Of a stretch of DNA of 64,000 nucleotides, positions 25,355 to 34,860 are shown one piece after another (within the stretch, counting starts at the first letter, position 1; every line of letters begins with the position of its first letter). The stretch comes from Acerihabitans sp035013185 (GTDB lineage Bacteria; Pseudomonadota; Gammaproteobacteria; Enterobacterales; Enterobacteriaceae). The position numbers and the translations under genes were made by a program. The stretch is from assembly GCF_035013185.1 (NCBI RefSeq), contig NZ_JAYGJO010000027.1:10617-74616 (forward strand), given 5' to 3'. The notes below the pieces were generated by a model. The model had not been told where the DNA came from. It was given only the letters and a program-made list of their open reading frames with translations, and ran no database searches.

Positions 25355-25515
25355 CGTAAACCTCCAGCATTATTGTCAAGCTATGCCGTAGAGTATTACC
25401 GGGAACACTTCACTATGGCCTCACGTAATCTTAAACAAAATGTGATAACTCGGCGGACGCACCCTGTGTAATATGTTCTGAGCGCGGTCAAAGCCCAGGG
25501 CAAGAGTGAAGACAT

Positions 25516-26244
25516 ATGGATAAGCAGAAAAAGATCCTGATCGTTGAAGATGATCGTGATATCGCCGACCTGTTACAGCTTCATCTGCGCGATGAGGGAT
25601 TTGTCATTAGCTATGCCCCTGACGGCAATATCGGCATGGCATTAATGGAAAAGGGCGACTGGGATGCATTGATCCTCGATTTGATGCTGCCGGGTATCGA
25701 CGGCCTGGAAATCTGCCGCCGCGCCCGCCGGATGACACACTACACGCCGATTATCATTATTAGCGCCCGATCCAGTGAAGTACATCGGGTGCTGGGTCTT
25801 GAACTGGGGGCGGATGATTATCTGGCCAAACCTTTTTCCATGCTGGAACTGGTTGCCCGGGTCAAGGCCTTGTTTCGCCGCCAGGAAGCCATGAGCATGA
25901 ATCTGCGCCTGGATGCCGGCATGCTGTGCATTGCCGATTTAACCATTGACCCAGTGGCCCGTGAAGTGATGCTGCATCACCAACCCGTGGAACTGACACC
26001 CCGAGAGTTCGACTTGCTGTATTTTTTCGCCAAAAATCCGGGCAAGGTCTTTTCCCGGTTGAATCTGCTTAATCAGGTGTGGGGATATCAGCACGATGGC
26101 TACGAACATACGGTAAATACCCATATCAATCGCCTTCGTACCAAGATTGAAAAGAATCCGGCGGAACCCGATCGCATCCTGACGGTGTGGGGCAAGGGCT
26201 ACAAATTCGCCGCCCCGGCAATGGACACAGGGCGTAACTCATGA
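25516..26244 (+). CDS. OmpR/PhoB-family response regulator
   Basis: DNA-binding response regulator of 242 aa. Receiver domain 1-120 with acidic pair Glu11-Asp12-Asp13, phospho-acceptor Asp55 (ALILDLMLPG), and KPF lysine near residue 105. C-terminal winged helix 130-232 with VELTPREFDLLYFFAKNPGK, LNQVWGYQ and HINRLRTKIE. Its stop overlaps the sensor-kinase start by 4 nt (ATGA), which indicates translational coupling. It is divergent from the molybdoenzyme cluster, which it most likely controls (inference). Confidence 0.95.
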   Translation: MDKQKKILIVEDDRDIADLLQLHLRDEGFVISYAPDGNIGMALMEKGDWDALILDLMLPGIDGLEICRRARRMTHYTPIIIISARSSEVHRVLGLELGADDYLAKPFSMLELVARVKALFRRQEAMSMNLRLDAGMLCIADLTIDPVAREVMLHHQPVELTPREFDLLYFFAKNPGKVFSRLNLLNQVWGYQHDGYEHTVNTHINRLRTKIEKNPAEPDRILTVWGKGYKFAAPAMDTGRNS

Positions 26245-27746
26245 AATTTCTGACCTTATCCCAGCGACTGACGCTCGTATTCACCCTTCTGCTATTGTTA
26301 TGCGGCGCCCTTTCCAGTTGGATGCAAATCCGCAGCGGTAATGAATACAGCCAAGGGGTGATTCAACGCCTGTCTGGCAATCTTGCCACACAGATCGCCA
26401 GCACGTATCCCCTTATCGGCCCGGATGGCGTGAACACCGCCGCCATTAAAACCGTGTTCGATCAGACCATGGCGGTCAATCCCAGCGTCGAGGTGTATCT
26501 GCTGGATACCCAAGGACGAATTATTGCCGATGCTGCCCCGGCCGGGCATATCAAGCAGCGGATTATCAATGTAAAACCGATTAACCGGTTGCTTAATGGC
26601 GGCAGCATGCCGATCTATGGCGACGACCCACGGGATCTCGGCAACCAGAAAGTCTTCAGCGCCGCGACGTTGAATATCCACGGCAAGCCGGCGGGATATT
26701 TATATGTGGTATTGCAGGGTGAGGATTATAACGCCCTGGCTAATGATGCACATTTCCGGTTACTGCTGGTCGCGACTTTCCGCTCCATGGCCTTGGTGCT
26801 GATTTTCGGTCTGTTGGCCGGTTCCTTGGCTTTTCGCTGGGTTACGCGTCCAGTGCGGCGGTTAACCCAACAGGTCGGTGGACTGGATCAGGACGGTATG
26901 AGTGCCGTACAGGCACTGGCGAATACGCCCTTCCCTACTCACCGACGCGATGAGGTCGCGCTGTTGCAATCCGCATTCATCACCTTGGCACAGCGAATAT
27001 CCGGCCAATGGGAACAATTGTCCCAGCAGGATCGGCAGCGGCGCGAGTTTATCGCCAATATTTCCCACGATCTGCGCACACCGCTGACCTCACTGCACGG
27101 TTATCTGGAAACCCTTTCGGTTAAGGCGGAGAGCCTGACGCAAGAAGAGCGCCGGCGTTATTTACACATTGCCCTGTTGCAAAGCAGTAAGGTTGGTCAA
27201 CTGGCCCAGGCGTTATTCGAACTGGCCCGGCTAGAATATGGTGTGGTAACGCCACGTAAAGAAGCCTTTGCCCTGGGGGATTTGGTGCAGGATGTGTACC
27301 AGAAATTCGAACTGTCTCTGGAAACCCGCCGCCAGCGCCTGACGGTTGATATGCCGATGGGCATGCCCTTGGTGAATGCCGATGTGTCGATGATGGAACG
27401 GGTCTTGACTAATCTGATCGACAATGCCATTCGACATACCCCCGATGGCGGCACGATTGAACTGCGGTTATGGCGCCAACAGGGCCAGGTAATGGTCCAA
27501 CTCAATGACAGCGGCCCCGGCATACCTCAGGAGCTGAAACCGAATCTGTTCGAGCGGCCATCGATACTTGCCAATGCGCAGCGCCACGTGGGCGGATTGG
27601 GGCTGATGATTGTCAGACGCATCCTGCAATTGCACGATAGCGATATCACGTTGCTTGATAGCGCAAAAGGCGCCTGTTTTCGTTTTGCCATTCCACTGGC
27701 AGGTGAAGGAAATGGTCGATTAGCCGGTAAAATATTGGGTGAGTAA
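26241..27746 (+). CDS. Membrane sensor histidine kinase
   Basis: 501 aa. Order: TM1 (10-28), periplasmic sensor domain 29-172, TM2 (173-198), HAMP (199-260), HisKA dimerisation domain with phospho-acceptor His276 in FIANISHDLRTPLTSLHGYL, and HATPase_c with N box NLIDNAIRHTPDGG, G1 box NDSGPGIP and G2 box GGLGLMIV. The F box is FERPSILANAQRHVGGLGL, with RPS in place of the usual R-x-R. It overlaps the response regulator by 4 nt. The signal sensed is unknown; the neighbouring periplasmic redox genes suggest an envelope or redox cue. Confidence 0.95.
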   Translation: MKFLTLSQRLTLVFTLLLLLCGALSSWMQIRSGNEYSQGVIQRLSGNLATQIASTYPLIGPDGVNTAAIKTVFDQTMAVNPSVEVYLLDTQGRIIADAAPAGHIKQRIINVKPINRLLNGGSMPIYGDDPRDLGNQKVFSAATLNIHGKPAGYLYVVLQGEDYNALANDAHFRLLLVATFRSMALVLIFGLLAGSLAFRWVTRPVRRLTQQVGGLDQDGMSAVQALANTPFPTHRRDEVALLQSAFITLAQRISGQWEQLSQQDRQRREFIANISHDLRTPLTSLHGYLETLSVKAESLTQEERRRYLHIALLQSSKVGQLAQALFELARLEYGVVTPRKEAFALGDLVQDVYQKFELSLETRRQRLTVDMPMGMPLVNADVSMMERVLTNLIDNAIRHTPDGGTIELRLWRQQGQVMVQLNDSGPGIPQELKPNLFERPSILANAQRHVGGLGLMIVRRILQLHDSDITLLDSAKGACFRFAIPLAGEGNGRLAGKILGE

Positions 27747-27937
27747 AGCACTGGAAAACGCGTAATCTCCCAGACGAAGATGGGCGTATTTTTTGCGCTG
27801 GGCTTTCAAGGAAGCCTCAATTTGCTCCGAAGATCAGCCGGTTTCGATTGTCGTCGAGGTCACGAGAACGGACAATATCGTGAAGTGGTGGCATATTTCA
27901 TCGTTTCAGATGTCTACTATTTTAATAAAATTATGGC

Positions 27938-28297
27938 ATGGATATCGATGCACTGCTCGCCTCACAAAACCCCGATGACCTGCACTCCCTGGCGTTAAAA
28001 CTGCTGACTGAAAATCAGGTGCAGAAGGTGATTACTGACCAACCTCACTCGGCTTGAGCGGCAAACGCAGTATATCCAGCAACTGGAAGAGGCGCTGAAA
28101 AATGCCCGCCGGTGGCGCCAAGACGCCCCCCTGCCGCCGGGACTTCTGCATAAGCACATCCGCCTGACGCAGGACGCTGATAACTGCCAGGACTGCAGTC
28201 ATAAGCTGCGGTTCATCCGGGATGACATCAGCGAACGGCTGGGATATGTGCCGGCGCGTTTTACCGCCCAGGGGGTTAAAGGGCATTACCGACTTAT
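27938..28297 (+). pseudogene. IS66-family transposase (TnpC) relic
   Basis: Decayed N-terminal part of an IS66-type TnpC. One frame reads MDIDALLASQNPDDLHSLAL and stops near 28057. A shifted frame from about 28035 continues with LTRLERQTQYIQQLEEALKN, then CQDCSHKLRFIRDDISERLG and YVPARFTAQG, which is the IS66 pattern of a leucine-zipper start followed by a CxxC zinc-finger and a LEYVPxxF-like motif. No catalytic domain remains, and 28300-28600 shows nothing further. The identification is by motif pattern. Confidence 0.65.
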
Positions 28298-28619
28298 TTC
28301 CGGGCTAGCTTCGAAAATGTTATTCACCTCAGTGCAAAGGGCGCGAATTTCTCAACGGCCACTTTTGCGTTTCACGGGTTGGGCGTTTGCACTTATAAAT
28401 CTCTTAATAATTTCAAATACTTACTGTGATAGGAAGACTATGGCATGAGCGTGCATGCACGGGATCAAACAAGTCGTCCGGCTGCACCGGCATAGTTGAA
28501 GCATGAATTTGCAGTGGATGCTTACATTTGATAATCAGCCTAATCAATAAAAAAAAAGTATAATTAAAAGTATATGCATTAAACTGTAGATATTATCTTA
28601 CGCTTTTTTGAGAAAAAAC

Positions 28620-29324
28620 ATGAACAATGTCATTATTGACATCCTTAAAAGACTGGCGAAAGCTGATGCGGCTACTAAGGAGCTGATCGCACAAGTTGAG
28701 GCGCAGTCACTTCTGTTGGCCGCGTTAATGCTGACCGTTGGTAAAGGCAGCTCTTCAGTCATGGCGACCAATATAGAAAAGGCGATTCTTTCCGCCGCCA
28801 GCGCGAGTGATGAAATACTGCAATCAGATGCCGAGTTATTGATGGTCCATTTTGTTCGTCTGATTACGGTCTCGCAGTTTATCGAAGCCAATGGCGATGA
28901 AGCAAACTCGAAAGAAGAAGCAACTGCGAAAGACGATTCAACCGTGAATAATGAGGTAACCGCGAACGATGCGGCTTACACGGATGTTGAAGCAACCGCG
29001 AATAATGAGGCAACCGCGAACAATAAAACAATCGCACGTGATGGGGCTTACGCGGATGTTGAAAAAACCGCGAATAATGAGGCAACCGCGAACGATAAAA
29101 CAATCGCAAGTGATGGGGCTTACGCGGATGTTGAAGAAACCGCGAATAATGGGGCAACCGCGAACGATAAAACAATCGCAAGTGATGGGGCTTACGCGGA
29201 TGTTGAAGAAACCGCGAATAATGAAGTAAGCGGGAATGATGAAGCAAACGCGAATAATGAAGCAAACGCGAGTAATGAAGCAAACGCAAATAATGAAGTA
29301 ACCGCGCCGACGAATAATAAATAG
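28620..29324 (+). CDS. IraP-like anti-adapter with repetitive C-terminal extension
   Basis: 234 aa from ATG at 28620. Residues 1-89 resemble the RpoS anti-adapter IraP, about 86 aa in E. coli: MNNVIIDILKRLA, then TKELIAQVEA and DAELLMVHFVRLI line up nearly without gaps with recalled IraP MKNLIAELLFKLA, SKELCAQVEA and DTELLRDYVKKLL. IraP binds RssB and blocks RpoS delivery to ClpXP. Residues 90-234 have no IraP counterpart: they are Asn/Ala/Asp/Glu/Thr-rich, with 24-residue tandem repeats (128-199), a short 18-residue first copy (110-127) and a NNEANA-type tail. Cys-free and acidic. rpoS lies 3.1 kb away. Repeat function unknown. Confidence 0.65.
   Translation: MNNVIIDILKRLAKADAATKELIAQVEAQSLLLAALMLTVGKGSSSVMATNIEKAILSAASASDEILQSDAELLMVHFVRLITVSQFIEANGDEANSKEEATAKDDSTVNNEVTANDAAYTDVEATANNEATANNKTIARDGAYADVEKTANNEATANDKTIASDGAYADVEETANNGATANDKTIASDGAYADVEETANNEVSGNDEANANNEANASNEANANNEVTAPTNNK
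28947..29216 (+). repeat. 72-bp in-frame tandem repeats in the IraP-like gene
   Basis: Three copies of a 72-bp unit (29001-29072, 29073-29144, 29145-29216) preceded by a 54-bp incomplete copy (28947-29000). Copies 3 and 4 differ at one or two positions. Each unit encodes 24 residues around TANDKTIASDGAYADVEE. Near identity at the DNA level suggests recent expansion, and copy number may differ between strains. Confidence 0.93.
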
Positions 29325-29757
29325 TTTTTGATATCCGTTTTGGCCTTGGTGTTATCCTTCGGCTTGGGCCTGTCCTGGAAATTGTGTAAATGCTCATATT
29401 CCTATAACGTGTTATGTCAAAAAGGATATGAGTAATGGCCAAAAGAATCATTGACCCGACACTTCCCAGCAAGCGCAACTACGCCAGCTGGCTAGAGATA
29501 TCAGGACTGAAGCCGGCAGCCATTTAAGACATTTCACCCGTATTCGCCTTATCGTTATCTGTCGGTTTCATCATTTCTATGGTTTATGACGATTATGGGC
29601 TCCCCCTCTGGTTCCCCTGCCCTACAGACTCCGTTATCATGGGCCCCAGGCCAAGACGTGAGATGTGGCGATATTTTTTTGCGACACAGTGATAACGCAT
29701 AACAACAATCATTGTCACTAAACCAATTAAATTCAAAGAAATGGATATCATAACTCC
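29325..29757. other. Intergenic region upstream of mutS
   Basis: About 430 bp without a supported gene. A 29-codon frame from ATG at 29434 is too short to call. 29690-29757 is AT-rich and should contain the mutS promoter and leader. Confidence 0.4.
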
Positions 29758-32319
29758 ATGAGTACACCAGAAAATTCCGCCGAACACACCCCGATGATGC
29801 AGCAGTATCTACGCCTTAAGGCGCAGCATCCGGACATTTTGCTGTTTTATCGCATGGGCGATTTTTACGAGATGTTTTTTGACGATGCCAAACGCGCATC
29901 TCAGTTGATGGATATCTCCCTGACCAAACGCGGACAGTCAGCCGGCGAGCCGATCCCCATGGCTGGGGTGCCTTACCATGCAGTAGAAACCTATCTGGCC
30001 AAACTGGTACAGTTGGGCGAGTCGGTAGCCATTTGTGAACAAATTGGCGATCCGGCCACCACCAAAGGCCCAGTGGAACGGCGGGTGGTGCGTATCGTTA
30101 CACCAGGCACGCTGAGTGACGAGGCGCTGCTTAATGAACGACAGGACAACCTGTTGGCCGCCATCTGGCAGCAGCCGCAAGGATTTGGCTATGCCACTTT
30201 GGATATCAGCTCTGGGCGATTCCTGGTCTGTGAGCCGGCCGATGCCCAAGCCATGTTGGCGGAGCTCCAGCGTACCAATCCCGCCGAGCTGTTATTCCCC
30301 GAGACCTTGCAGAACATGGAACTGATTGAACATCGGCGTGGTTTGCGCCGGCGTCCCATTTGGGAGTTCGATCTCGATACCGCTCGCCAACAGTTGAATA
30401 TGCAGTTTGGCACCCGCGACCTTAATGGCTTTGGTATCGAGCGTGCCGGCGCCGCGCTAAGGGCCGCGGGCTGCCTGTTACAATACGTCAAAGATACTCA
30501 GCGAACCTCATTGCCTCATATCCGCGCGATCATCCTTGAACGGCAACAAGATGGCATCGTCATGGACGCCGCGACCCGGCGTAATCTTGAGTTGACGCAA
30601 AACCTGAGCGGTGGTGTTGATAATACGCTGGCTGAGATTCTGGATCACACGGTTACCGCGATGGGCAGCCGGATGCTGAAACGCTGGCTGCATATGCCAA
30701 CCCGGGATATTGGTATCCTCAACCATCGCCAGCAGGCCATCAGCAGCCTGCAGGCCCCCTGTGACGAGTTGCAGCCGCTACTGCGACAGGTAGGTGACCT
30801 TGAGCGCGTGCTGGCGCGTCTGGCGCTGCGTACCGCCCGTCCACGCGATCTGGCGCGGATGCGCCATGCTTTTCAGCAATTACCGGCCATTCATCTCGCG
30901 TTGGGCGATCACCCCACCGAGCATATCCAACATCTGTTGGCACAGGTGGGTTTGTTTGATGAACTGAAAACGCTGCTTGAGCGGGCAGTGGTCGAGGCTC
31001 CGCCGGTATTGGTGCGAGACGGGGGGGTCATTGCGCCGGGATATCATGCGGAACTGGATGAATGGCGGGCACTGGCCGACGGCGCAACAGATTACCTGGA
31101 TCGGTTGGAAATCCGCGAGCGCGAGAAAACCGGTCTGGATACACTGAAAGTGGGATTTAATGCCGTGCATGGTTATTACATCCAGCTCAGCCGTGGGCAA
31201 AGCCATCAGGCACCGATACATTATGTGCGCCGGCAAACATTGAAAAACGCCGAGCGCTATATTATTCCGGAATTGAAAGAGTACGAAGACAAGGTGCTCA
31301 CCTCCAAGGGCAAAGCCCTGGCGCTGGAAAAATCGCTCTATGACCAGTTGTTCGATCTGCTGTTGCCTCACTTGGCACCATTGCAGCAATGCGCGGCCGC
31401 GCTCTCAGAGCTCGATGTGTTAAGTAATTTGGCCGAACGGGCTGAAACCCTGAATTATGTTTGCCCAACGTTTAGCGATCAGCCGGGAATTAATATTACC
31501 GCGGGCCGCCATCCGGTGGTGGAACGCGTCTTGAGTGAGCCGTTCATTGCCAATCCGCTCACCCTTTCCGCTCAGCGCCGAATGCTGATCATTACCGGGC
31601 CGAATATGGGCGGTAAAAGTACTTATATGCGACAAAATGCCCTGATTGTGCTGATGGCGTACATTGGCAGTTTTGTTCCAGCGGACAAAGCGGTGATGGG
31701 CCCGGTAGACCGCATATTTACTCGGGTGGGCGCGGCTGACGATCTTGCCTCCGGTCGGTCGACGTTTATGGTGGAGATGACTGAAACCGCCAATATTCTG
31801 CATAATGCGACACCGCAAAGCCTGGTGTTAATGGATGAAATTGGCCGCGGTACGTCCACTTACGATGGACTGTCTTTGGCTTGGGCCTGCGCCGAGTGTC
31901 TGGCCAGCAGGATAAAAGCCATGACATTGTTCGCCACCCACTATTTTGAACTCACCATGCTACCGGAAAAAATGGAAGGGGTGGTGAATGTCCATCTCGA
32001 CGCACTGGAGCAAGGCGAGACCATCGCCTTTATGCACACTGTGCAGGATGGGGCGGCGAGCAAGAGTTACGGACTGTCGGTGGCGGCGCTGGCTGGGGTA
32101 CCACGCGAGGTGATCAAACGGGCGCGCCAGAAGCTTAAGGAGTTAGAGACCTTATCCAATAGTGCAAGCGCCAGCACGGTAGATGGGTCGCAATTGTCCC
32201 TGTTAACGCCCGTGGAAGAAATCGCACCGGCGGTTGCCGCACTTGAGGCGTTAGATCCGGATTCACTGTCGCCGCGCCAGGCCCTTGAATGGATTTATCG
32301 TTTGAAAGGCCTGGTGTAA
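29758..32319 (+). CDS. mutS: DNA mismatch repair protein MutS
   Basis: Mismatch-recognition ATPase, 853 aa, the same length as E. coli. The mismatch-reading Phe/Glu motif is present in RMGDFYEMFFDDAKRA near residue 36. Walker A GPNMGGKST, DEIGRGTSTYDG (Walker B and signature) and the ATHYFELT His switch are in the C-terminal third. Full length, so no sign of a mutator phenotype. It converges on rpoS across a shared terminator. Confidence 0.99.
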   Translation: MSTPENSAEHTPMMQQYLRLKAQHPDILLFYRMGDFYEMFFDDAKRASQLMDISLTKRGQSAGEPIPMAGVPYHAVETYLAKLVQLGESVAICEQIGDPATTKGPVERRVVRIVTPGTLSDEALLNERQDNLLAAIWQQPQGFGYATLDISSGRFLVCEPADAQAMLAELQRTNPAELLFPETLQNMELIEHRRGLRRRPIWEFDLDTARQQLNMQFGTRDLNGFGIERAGAALRAAGCLLQYVKDTQRTSLPHIRAIILERQQDGIVMDAATRRNLELTQNLSGGVDNTLAEILDHTVTAMGSRMLKRWLHMPTRDIGILNHRQQAISSLQAPCDELQPLLRQVGDLERVLARLALRTARPRDLARMRHAFQQLPAIHLALGDHPTEHIQHLLAQVGLFDELKTLLERAVVEAPPVLVRDGGVIAPGYHAELDEWRALADGATDYLDRLEIREREKTGLDTLKVGFNAVHGYYIQLSRGQSHQAPIHYVRRQTLKNAERYIIPELKEYEDKVLTSKGKALALEKSLYDQLFDLLLPHLAPLQQCAAALSELDVLSNLAERAETLNYVCPTFSDQPGINITAGRHPVVERVLSEPFIANPLTLSAQRRMLIITGPNMGGKSTYMRQNALIVLMAYIGSFVPADKAVMGPVDRIFTRVGAADDLASGRSTFMVEMTETANILHNATPQSLVLMDEIGRGTSTYDGLSLAWACAECLASRIKAMTLFATHYFELTMLPEKMEGVVNVHLDALEQGETIAFMHTVQDGAASKSYGLSVAALAGVPREVIKRARQKLKELETLSNSASASTVDGSQLSLLTPVEEIAPAVAALEALDPDSLSPRQALEWIYRLKGLV

Positions 32320-32350
32320 AACGTAACCAGAACCAATGGAACATGATCCC

Positions 32351-32392
32351 ATAAAAAAACGGCGGGAGTACATATCCCGCCGTTTTTTTATC
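32351..32392. terminator. Bidirectional terminator between mutS and rpoS
   Basis: Perfect 8-bp stem CGGCGGGA/TCCCGCCG (32360-32367 with 32375-32382) flanked by A7 on the left and T7 on the right, so it can end transcripts from both convergent genes. A second small hairpin, GATGGG/CCCATC, lies near 32408-32425. Confidence 0.9.
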
Positions 32393-32446
32393 TCTGGGAA
32401 GAATCATGATGGGAAAACATCCCATCATTACCCCATTTCGTGAAAT

Positions 32447-33436
32447 TTATTCGCGGAATAAGGCCTCCAGATTCAGCCCCTGCCCCTGCAGTATTTCCCG
32501 CAGACGGCGTAAGCCTTCAACCTGTATCTGGCGCACTCGTTCACGCGTCAGACTGATTTCCCGACCGACATCTTCAAGTGTAGAGGCTTCATAACCCAGT
32601 AAGCCGAAACGGCGAGCCAAGACTTCACGCTGTTTAGCGTTAAGTTCAAATAACCACTTAACGATGCTTTGTTTCATATCATCGTCTTGCGTGGTGTCTT
32701 CCGGCCCACTCTCTTTCTCGTCAGACAAAATATCTAACAGTGCTTTTTCCGAGTCACCCCCCAACGGGGTATCGACCGAGGTGATGCGCTCGTTAAGGCG
32801 CAGCATGCGACTGACATCTTCAACCGGTTTATCTAGCTGCTCGGCAATTTCTTCGGCGCTCGGCTCATGATCAAGTTTATGCGACAGTTCTCTGGCGGTA
32901 CGTAAGTAGACGTTCAGCTCTTTAACAATATGAATCGGTAAGCGAATGGTACGGGTTTGGTTCATGATAGCCCGTTCAATCGTCTGCCGAATCCACCAGG
33001 TGGCGTAAGTCGAAAATCGGAAACCCCTTTCTGGATCAAATTTTTCAACCGCACGAATCAACCCGAGATTACCCTCTTCAATCAAGTCCAGCAACGCCAA
33101 CCCACGGTTGCCATATCGGCGGGCGATTTTAACCACCAGGCGCAGGTTGCTTTCAATCATACGACGTCGTGAGGCAATATCACCCCTAAGCGAACGTCTG
33201 GCAAAATAGACTTCTTCTTCTGCAGTCAGCAGCGGAGAATATCCAATCTCACCCAAGTAAAGTTGCGTGGCATCCAGTACACGCTGACTTGCTGCCTGCG
33301 AGAGTAACTCTTCTTCCGCTAAATCATTATCAGCGGGCTCATCGTTCAACGCCTTCTCGTCAAATATTTCAACTCCGTTCTCGTCGAACTCGGCATCATC
33401 ATGTGACTGATTAACTTTCAGCGTATTTTGGCTCAT
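32447..33436 (-). CDS. rpoS: RNA polymerase sigma factor RpoS (sigma-38)
   Basis: Stationary-phase and general-stress sigma factor. 329 aa (E. coli 330). Order: acidic N-terminus, region 1.2 (ATQLYLGEIGYSPLLTAEEE), region 2 (MIESNLRLVVKIARRYGNRG, LLDLIEEGNLGLIRAVEKFD, RFSTYATWWIRQTIERAI), region 3, region 4 (RFGLLGYEASTLEDVGREIS, LTRERVRQIQVEGLRRLREI). The Lys and surrounding region 2.5 used by RssB are within residues 160-185. Intact. As in E. coli its main promoter probably lies inside nlpD (family knowledge; not located here). Confidence 0.99.
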   Translation of the reverse strand: MSQNTLKVNQSHDDAEFDENGVEIFDEKALNDEPADNDLAEEELLSQAASQRVLDATQLYLGEIGYSPLLTAEEEVYFARRSLRGDIASRRRMIESNLRLVVKIARRYGNRGLALLDLIEEGNLGLIRAVEKFDPERGFRFSTYATWWIRQTIERAIMNQTRTIRLPIHIVKELNVYLRTARELSHKLDHEPSAEEIAEQLDKPVEDVSRMLRLNERITSVDTPLGGDSEKALLDILSDEKESGPEDTTQDDDMKQSIVKWLFELNAKQREVLARRFGLLGYEASTLEDVGREISLTRERVRQIQVEGLRRLREILQGQGLNLEALFRE

Positions 33437-33490
33437 AAATGGCTCCTACCCGTGATCCCAGGACAGAATAGAAAAAATATTCCGACCAAT

Positions 33491-34621
33491 TTATCGCTGC
33501 GGAAGATAGCGCAGCGGGTTTACGGATTTCCCCTTATAACGAATTTCAAAGTGCAGCCTAACCGAACTGGTTCCGGTGCTACCCATGGTAGCTATTTTCT
33601 GACCAACAGTGACTTCTTGTTGCTCACGGACCAGCATCGTATCGTTATGGGCGTATGCACTCAGGTAATCATCATTATGTTTGATGATTATCAGATTACC
33701 ATACCCTCTCAGCGCGTTGCCTGCATAAACAACTCGTCCGCTGGCAGTAGCCATGATGGGCTGACCTCGTGATCCGGAGATATCGATGCCTTTGTTTCCA
33801 CCATCAGAGGCGGAGAAGTTGTCGATAATTTTTCCGTTGGTAGGCCAGCGCCAACCGGTTATTGCCGTACTGCCTGACGTCGAACTGCTTGACATAGAGC
33901 TGGGGGCGGTAACAGGTGCGGTTGTCGCAACAACAGCACTTGATCTGGGTAACATTCTGCTGCCATTTGAAGGCAACATTTTCCCTACATTCTGTTTACC
34001 TGAGTTTTCAGAATACGCATTGTTCGCTTGGGAATCAAGACCCGAACTCATCAATTTCGTATTCCCACGCGGATTGGTTGCGGTATCTGCGCCACCCACT
34101 GCCGCGCCGTTGTGGCTCACCAACATCCCTCCACCACTTACTGCGGTGCCGTTACCTGTAAGAGGTGCCGTTCCGTTACCTACCTGTAGTGTTTGACCAA
34201 CATTTAATCCATAAGGTTCCGGAATATTATTCTTTTTTGCCAAATCACGGTAATCATTTCCCGTGATCCACGCGATGTAGAACAATGTATCACCCCGTTT
34301 AACCTGGTAGGTAGACCCATCATAGGAACCTTTTGGAATAACGGTGTAGCTACGGTTATAAACAATATGCCCATCCGGTGTTTGATTAACCGTACTCATG
34401 TTTGCAGTGCTATTGGCTGACGCAATCCGCGGCGCCTGTGGCGACCGTTGCGATTGTAGCACCGGCCTTTGTTCGGCGGCGGTCATACCACTGCCGTTAT
34501 CGCCACCCACGCTACTGATTGGTGCTGAAGACTCATTATTGGCGCATCCCGCCAACCAAATACTCGCCATGGTGCAAACCGCAGCGCGACGCCACCGGTT
34601 TTTTGGGCTTCCCATGCTCAT
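33491..34621 (-). CDS. nlpD: Divisome-associated murein hydrolase activator NlpD
   Basis: Outer-membrane lipoprotein that activates the amidase AmiC at the division site. 376 aa (E. coli 379) from the Met at 34621, which has AGGGGAG six nt upstream. The open frame 26 codons further is not homologous. Lipobox LAGC, LysM domain (YQVKRGDTLFYIAWITGNDY), a Ser/Thr/Asn-rich linker, and a C-terminal LytM domain (KGIDISGSRGQPIMATASG, RLHFEIRYKGKSVNPLRYLP). The LytM metal ligands are degenerate, as in E. coli NlpD, so it is an activator, not an enzyme. Upstream of rpoS. Confidence 0.96.
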   Translation of the reverse strand: MSMGSPKNRWRRAAVCTMASIWLAGCANNESSAPISSVGGDNGSGMTAAEQRPVLQSQRSPQAPRIASANSTANMSTVNQTPDGHIVYNRSYTVIPKGSYDGSTYQVKRGDTLFYIAWITGNDYRDLAKKNNIPEPYGLNVGQTLQVGNGTAPLTGNGTAVSGGGMLVSHNGAAVGGADTATNPRGNTKLMSSGLDSQANNAYSENSGKQNVGKMLPSNGSRMLPRSSAVVATTAPVTAPSSMSSSSTSGSTAITGWRWPTNGKIIDNFSASDGGNKGIDISGSRGQPIMATASGRVVYAGNALRGYGNLIIIKHNDDYLSAYAHNDTMLVREQQEVTVGQKIATMGSTGTSSVRLHFEIRYKGKSVNPLRYLPQR

Positions 34622-34860
34622 TTCTCCCCTATGGCAGCAAAGCCAATCATCATTCCAAATATGCTTAACATTATCGTTATACATCCTATTACGTCTCATG
34701 ACTTCATGAATGACAGTATTTTCAGCTATTTCCGAAAAGTTAACATTCTGGCGTTAATGCTAGCAACATCCATCACCGGGCGCCATAAAACAGTTGTATA
34801 GAAATTTAAGAGGCTACCAGATGGGAGGAAAAACGAAGCTTTCGGTGTTACCTGTACGGA

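Noticed and set aside
28879..29478. 199-aa minus-strand frame rich in Arg, His, Leu
   Set aside because: It is the antisense of the 72-bp repeats in the IraP-like gene; its repeats only mirror that gene.
29434..29523. 29-codon frame MAKRIIDPTLPSKRNYASWL
   Set aside because: Too short, no ribosome binding site of note, and no family recognised; possibly a transposase scrap.
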